A DNA stretch of 8,473 bases from assembly GCA_030150425.1 (NCBI GenBank), contig JASLFY010000325.1:1-8473 (forward strand), written 5' to 3'. The stretch comes from Yimella sp. (GTDB lineage Bacteria > Actinomycetota > Actinomycetes > Actinomycetales > Dermatophilaceae). Both the position numbers and the translations under genes were made by a program. Positions 5,855-8,473 of this stretch are shown piece after piece; positions within the stretch are counted from its first letter, which is position 1; every line of letters begins with the position of its first letter. The notes under the pieces were generated by a model, which did no database searches, was not told the origin of the DNA, and was given only the letters and a program-made list of their open reading frames with translations.

Positions 5855-6779
5855 CAACGGCACCGACGAGGTCCCGTTCCGGGCAGGGTTCGCCTGCCTG
5901 GTCGGTCGACCCAATGCCGGCAAGTCGACCCTGACCAATGCGCTCGTCGGGCAGAAGGTGGCGATCACCTCCAGCAAGCCCCAGACGACCCGCCACACCA
6001 TCCGCGGTATCCGCACCGACGACCACTCGCAGTTGGTGCTCGTCGACACCCCCGGGCTGCACAAGCCGCGGACCCTGCTGGGGCAGCGGTTGAACGACGT
6101 CGTACGCGAGACCCTGATGGACGTCGATGTGATCGGCTTCTGCCTGCCGGCCGACCAGAAGATCGGCCCCGGGGACCAGTTCATCGCCCAGGAGCTCGCG
6201 GAGTTGCGCCGTGGGCGCCGCAAGCCGGTCGTCGCGCTGGCCACCAAGGCCGACTCGGTCACCCGTGACCGGATGGCCGAACACCTCATCGCGATCGACC
6301 AGCTCGGTGACTGGCAGGACATCGTGCCCTGCTCGGCGGTCAAGGGCACCCAGGTCGACACCGTCGCCGAGGTGCTCGCCTCGCACCTTCCGGTCTCGCC
6401 CAAGCTCTACCCGGACGACGTCCTGACCGACGAGCCCGAGCTGGTGATGGTCGCCGAGTTGGTCCGCGAGGCCGCGCTCGAGGGCGTTCGTGACGAACTG
6501 CCGCACAGCCTGGCCGTGGTCGTCGAGGAGATGGTCCCGCGTGAGGGTCGTCCCGAGGGCAAGCCGCTGATGGACGTACGCGTGAACGTCTACGTCGAGC
6601 GCCCGTCGCAGAAGGCGATCATCATCGGCCGCGGCGGTTCCCGACTGCGCGAGGTGGGCAGCACCGCCCGCGCCGGAATCGAGGAACTGCTGGGTCAACG
6701 TGTCTTCCTCGACCTGCACGTCAAGGTGGCCAAGGACTGGCAGACCGACCCCAACCAGCTGTCCAAGTTGGGCTTCTGA
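5844..6779 (+). CDS. era: GTPase Era (ribosome assembly)
   Basis: Era is an essential-type GTPase that binds the 3' end of 16S rRNA through a KH domain during 30S assembly. The 311-residue product is close to the usual ~300. Visible motifs are G1 GRPNAGKS (21-28), the G2/switch I region KPQTTRHTI (45-53), G3 DTPG (68-71), G4 as TKAD (134-137) and G5 CSAVKG (163-168). The C-terminal KH domain contains IIGRGGSRLREVG (about 260-272) and ends in the family-typical VAKDWQTDPNQLSKLGF. Thr replaces the canonical Asn of the NKxD G4 motif. I believe such replacements occur in other actinobacterial Era proteins, so I do not read it as inactivating. Start choice rests on the strong Shine-Dalgarno at 5831-5837. 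The start overlaps the CBS gene, so the two are likely co-translated. Neighbouring ybeY and rsmE fit a shared 30S-maturation theme. Confidence 0.97.
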   Translation: MSSDNGTDEVPFRAGFACLVGRPNAGKSTLTNALVGQKVAITSSKPQTTRHTIRGIRTDDHSQLVLVDTPGLHKPRTLLGQRLNDVVRETLMDVDVIGFCLPADQKIGPGDQFIAQELAELRRGRRKPVVALATKADSVTRDRMAEHLIAIDQLGDWQDIVPCSAVKGTQVDTVAEVLASHLPVSPKLYPDDVLTDEPELVMVAELVREAALEGVRDELPHSLAVVVEEMVPREGRPEGKPLMDVRVNVYVERPSQKAIIIGRGGSRLREVGSTARAGIEELLGQRVFLDLHVKVAKDWQTDPNQLSKLGF

Positions 6780-6782
6780 GGA
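6778..6782 (+). promoter_or_regulatory. Ribosome binding site for the methyltransferase
   Basis: GAGGA overlaps the era stop and lies 7 nt before GTG 6790. It supports 6790 as the start and places the gene in the era operon. Confidence 0.6.
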
Positions 6783-6789
6783 CGAGACC

Positions 6790-7533
6790 GTGACTGATCT
6801 GGAGAACCTTGCCTGGGCCGAGTTCGGGGACACCCTGCGCATTCCGGTGGACCCCGACCGCGACTACATCCACTCGATCCCGTGGGACGAGGCGAAGCTG
6901 ATCGCCGACAAGCCGCTGCTCGACATCGGGTCCGGCTCCGGTCTGACCACCATCGAGCTCGCGAACCGCTTCCCGGACACCGAGATCCTGACCGTCGAAC
7001 CCGACCCGGTGATGCGCGCGCTGTTGATGCTGCGCATCGCGGAGCAGCCGCAGATCCGCGAGCGCACCACCGTGCTGCCCGAGTCGATCCTGGACTGCTG
7101 GCTGCCGCAGGAATGCGGTGGGGCGCTGCTGTTCAACGTCATCTACTTCCTCGGTGGCCGGGCGCGCGACGAGTTCTGGCAGCGGATGGCGAAGGTGCTG
7201 GTGCCGGGCGCGCCGATCCTGATGTCGCGCTCGTACGGCGGAGTGCCGGAGCAGCCGATCGCCAAGAAGCTGACCAGCAGCGCCACGATGGGTCGGCACG
7301 AGTACCAGCGCTGGTTCGAGGCGTCCCCGATCCGGGACAACCGGATGCAGATCACGAACACCTACGTCGTGTTGCGTGACGGCGAGAAGGTGCGCGAGGT
7401 CGTCACGACGGTGACGCCGTGGGGCCTCGACGAGGATCTGGTGCTCGACGAGATCCCGATCGGGATGTTCGGCATCGAGGAGATCGACGACAACTACTTC
7501 GCGATCCGGCGGCTGCCTGACATCAGACGCTGA
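6790..7533 (+). CDS. Uncharacterised class I SAM-dependent methyltransferase
   Basis: The 247-residue soluble protein has a Rossmann-type SAM-binding fold. Motif I is LLDIGSGSG (43-51), followed by helix TTIELANRF. Strand beta-2 ends in acidic Glu70 (LTVEPDPVM), expected to bind the ribose hydroxyls of SAM. Strand beta-4 is ALLFNVIYFL (112-121), followed by FWQRMAKVLVPGAPILM, a typical beta-5 region. The C-terminal third (SYGGVPEQ... to DIRR) matches no substrate domain I recognise. No signal peptide or transmembrane segment is visible. The start is GTG 6790 with a GAGGA Shine-Dalgarno; earlier in-frame starts lie inside era and give a non-family leader. It sits 10 nt after era, so it is probably co-transcribed, but the substrate (RNA, protein or small molecule) cannot be read from sequence. 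Its stop codon lies within the first unit of a 20-bp tandem repeat. Confidence 0.85.
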   Translation: MTDLENLAWAEFGDTLRIPVDPDRDYIHSIPWDEAKLIADKPLLDIGSGSGLTTIELANRFPDTEILTVEPDPVMRALLMLRIAEQPQIRERTTVLPESILDCWLPQECGGALLFNVIYFLGGRARDEFWQRMAKVLVPGAPILMSRSYGGVPEQPIAKKLTSSATMGRHEYQRWFEASPIRDNRMQITNTYVVLRDGEKVREVVTTVTPWGLDEDLVLDEIPIGMFGIEEIDDNYFAIRRLPDIRR

Positions 7534-7580
7534 GCACACCGATCAGCCGCTGAGCACACCCGTCAAGCACTGAGAACACC
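7521..7580. repeat. Three tandem 20-bp repeats at the convergent gene ends
   Basis: The units are 7521-7540, 7541-7560 and 7561-7580. Each ends in TGAGCACACC (third copy TGAGAACACC). Units 1 and 2 agree at 18 of 20 bases; units 2 and 3 at about 14 of 20. On the - strand each unit reads Gly-Val-Leu-Ser-x-stop: A in unit 3 (the real protease end), G in unit 2 and V in unit 1. The array therefore looks like reiteration of the last six codons of the M4 protease gene. On the + strand, unit 1 contains the stop of the methyltransferase. Short stems (TCAG/CTGA, 4 bp) occur in units 1 and 2, with no T-run, so a terminator is not supported. Confidence 0.85.
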
Positions 7581-8473
7581 GACCGTCGTCCACGCGTTGC
7601 GTACGGCGTCCTCCTGCGACGAGCCGCCGCCATGGCGCTTGCCGGCCGCGGCGATCGTGGCGTCGGCGAAGGTCGCGAAGTCGGCGTCCTTCGGCAGCGC
7701 GCCGGCGGTGATCGCGTCGTACCAGATCGGTCCGGCGCCCTCCCAGCTGTTGCCGCCGATGGCGGTCGCCGCGAGGTAGAACGCCCGGTTCGGGATGCCG
7801 GAGTTGATGTGGACGCCGCCGTTGTCACCGGCGTCGGTGTGGGGGAGGTCCTGGTAGTCGGCCATGGAGTCGGGCTGCGGGTCCTTGCCGAGGTGGGGGT
7901 CGTCGTACGCCGTGCCCGGGGCCTTCATCGACCGCAGCGCCTCGCCGTGGACCTTGGCGGTGAACAGCCCTGCCCCGATCAACCAGTCGGCCTTCTTCGC
8001 CGACTGCCCGAGCACCCGCTGCTTCACCATCGACCCGAAGACGTCGGAGATCGACTCGTTCAGCGCGCCGGACTGCCCGATGTAGACCAGGCCGGCGGTG
8101 TACTGGGTGAAGCCGTGGGTCAATTCGTGGCCGATCACGTCGACGCTGTCGGTGAAGGACGAGAAGTAGACCCCGTCGCCGTCGCCGAACACCATCTGCT
8201 CGCCGTCCCAGTAGGCGTTGTCGAAGTCCTTGTCGTAGTGGACCGAGGCGACCAGTTCCAGCCCGTTGCCGTCGAGGGAGTCGCGCCCGAAGACGTCGTA
8301 GTAGAGCGACCAGGTGTCGCCGAGCCCGTCGTAGGCCTCGTTGACCGAGTCGTCGGAGCTCGCCGGTCCGCCCTCGGCCCGGACCAGTTCGCCGGGCAAC
8401 CGGGTGAGGTGGCCGGCGTCGTGGATCGACCGGCGTACGGCGTGGTCGGTGGCCTGCTGGGGCGGCACCCGGA
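7563..8473 (-). CDS. M4 (protealysin/thermolysin-like) zinc metalloprotease, N-terminus outside window
   Basis: This is a zinc endopeptidase of peptidase family M4. The frame is open to the window edge, so the start is not visible; the GTG at 8468 is not supported as a start. Features in order: the propeptide end and mature-domain entry SIHDAGHLTRLPGELVRAEG (about 8370-8429), the DEAYDGLG-type motif (here NEAYDGLG), and WDGEQMVFGDGDG, a substrate and calcium region. The zinc site is HELTH (8115-8129) with the third ligand Glu in GALNESISD. The active-site His lies in DNGGVHINSGIPNRAFYLAA, followed by the usual C-terminal helical domain. All catalytic and zinc residues are present. The LPG..VR.EG junction without a long FTP/PepSY propeptide in view resembles the short-propeptide protealysin subgroup, though upstream sequence is needed to confirm this. 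Secretion cannot be judged. It is convergent to the methyltransferase with a 29-bp gap and so belongs to a separate unit. Confidence 0.94.
   Translation of the reverse strand, partial: RVPPQQATDHAVRRSIHDAGHLTRLPGELVRAEGGPASSDDSVNEAYDGLGDTWSLYYDVFGRDSLDGNGLELVASVHYDKDFDNAYWDGEQMVFGDGDGVYFSSFTDSVDVIGHELTHGFTQYTAGLVYIGQSGALNESISDVFGSMVKQRVLGQSAKKADWLIGAGLFTAKVHGEALRSMKAPGTAYDDPHLGKDPQPDSMADYQDLPHTDAGDNGGVHINSGIPNRAFYLAATAIGGNSWEGAGPIWYDAITAGALPKDADFATFADATIAAAGKRHGGGSSQEDAVRNAWTTVGVLSA

Noticed and set aside
4475..6403. 642-codon open frame on the - strand, antisense to the CBS gene and era
   Set aside because: It lies opposite two clearly conserved genes. Its translation is low-complexity Arg/Asp/Val/Gly-rich with no recognisable domain, a typical high-GC antisense shadow.
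6700..6789. Extended N-terminus of the methyltransferase from 6700
   Set aside because: These 30 codons overlap the conserved Era KH domain in another frame and read as Ser/Thr/Pro/Arg-rich noise. GTG 6790 has a Shine-Dalgarno and a sensible protein start.
7529..7553. Possible bidirectional terminator between the convergent genes
   Set aside because: Only 4-5 bp stems (for example GCTGA/TCAGC) can be drawn, there is no T-run, and they are by-products of the tandem repeat.
7523..7828. 101-codon - strand open frame overlapping the M4 protease end, terminating in GVLSV
   Set aside because: Its body is an out-of-frame reading of the protease C-terminus. Only its last residues are interesting, and they are explained by the 20-bp tandem repeat.

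Overview
The window is a dense, high-GC stretch of bacterial chromosome. Gene content and order (dnaJ, rsmE, phoH, ybeY, a CBS/CorC-type membrane protein, era) match the conserved block seen in Actinomycetota. GTG starts, 4-bp GTGA overlaps and a probable leaderless promoter fit that phylum. I cannot name a genus; a Propionibacteriales-like organism is only a guess.

Layout: positions 2-1069 hold the 3' part of dnaJ, whose start lies outside the window. It overlaps rsmE (1066-1803) by 4 bp. A 73-bp gap (1804-1876) carries a stem-loop and a likely promoter that opens a new + strand transcription unit: phoH (1877-4009), ybeY (4006-4497), a DUF21/CBS/CorC_HlyC protein (4505-5854), era (5844-6779) and an uncharacterised class I SAM methyltransferase (6790-7533). 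These genes overlap or lie within 10 nt of each other. A partial protealysin/thermolysin-type M4 metalloprotease gene converges from the - strand (7563-8473). The two convergent 3' ends meet inside three tandem 20-bp repeats (7521-7580).

The most notable element is a 359-residue intein inside PhoH (2573-3649), inserted between Walker A and Walker B at the conserved MRGR/TLNDAF junction. It begins with Ala rather than Cys or Ser, yet carries the full Trp-Cys-Thr (WCT) signature of class 3 inteins plus a two-motif LAGLIDADG homing endonuclease domain. The ATPase is interrupted until splicing occurs.

Functionally the block joins protein folding (DnaJ), 16S rRNA modification (RsmE), rRNA processing and ribosome quality control (YbeY, with PhoH as its usual genomic partner), and 30S assembly (Era). 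The CBS membrane protein and the methyltransferase have no assigned substrate. Apart from the 73-bp and 29-bp intergenic gaps, the whole window is coding.
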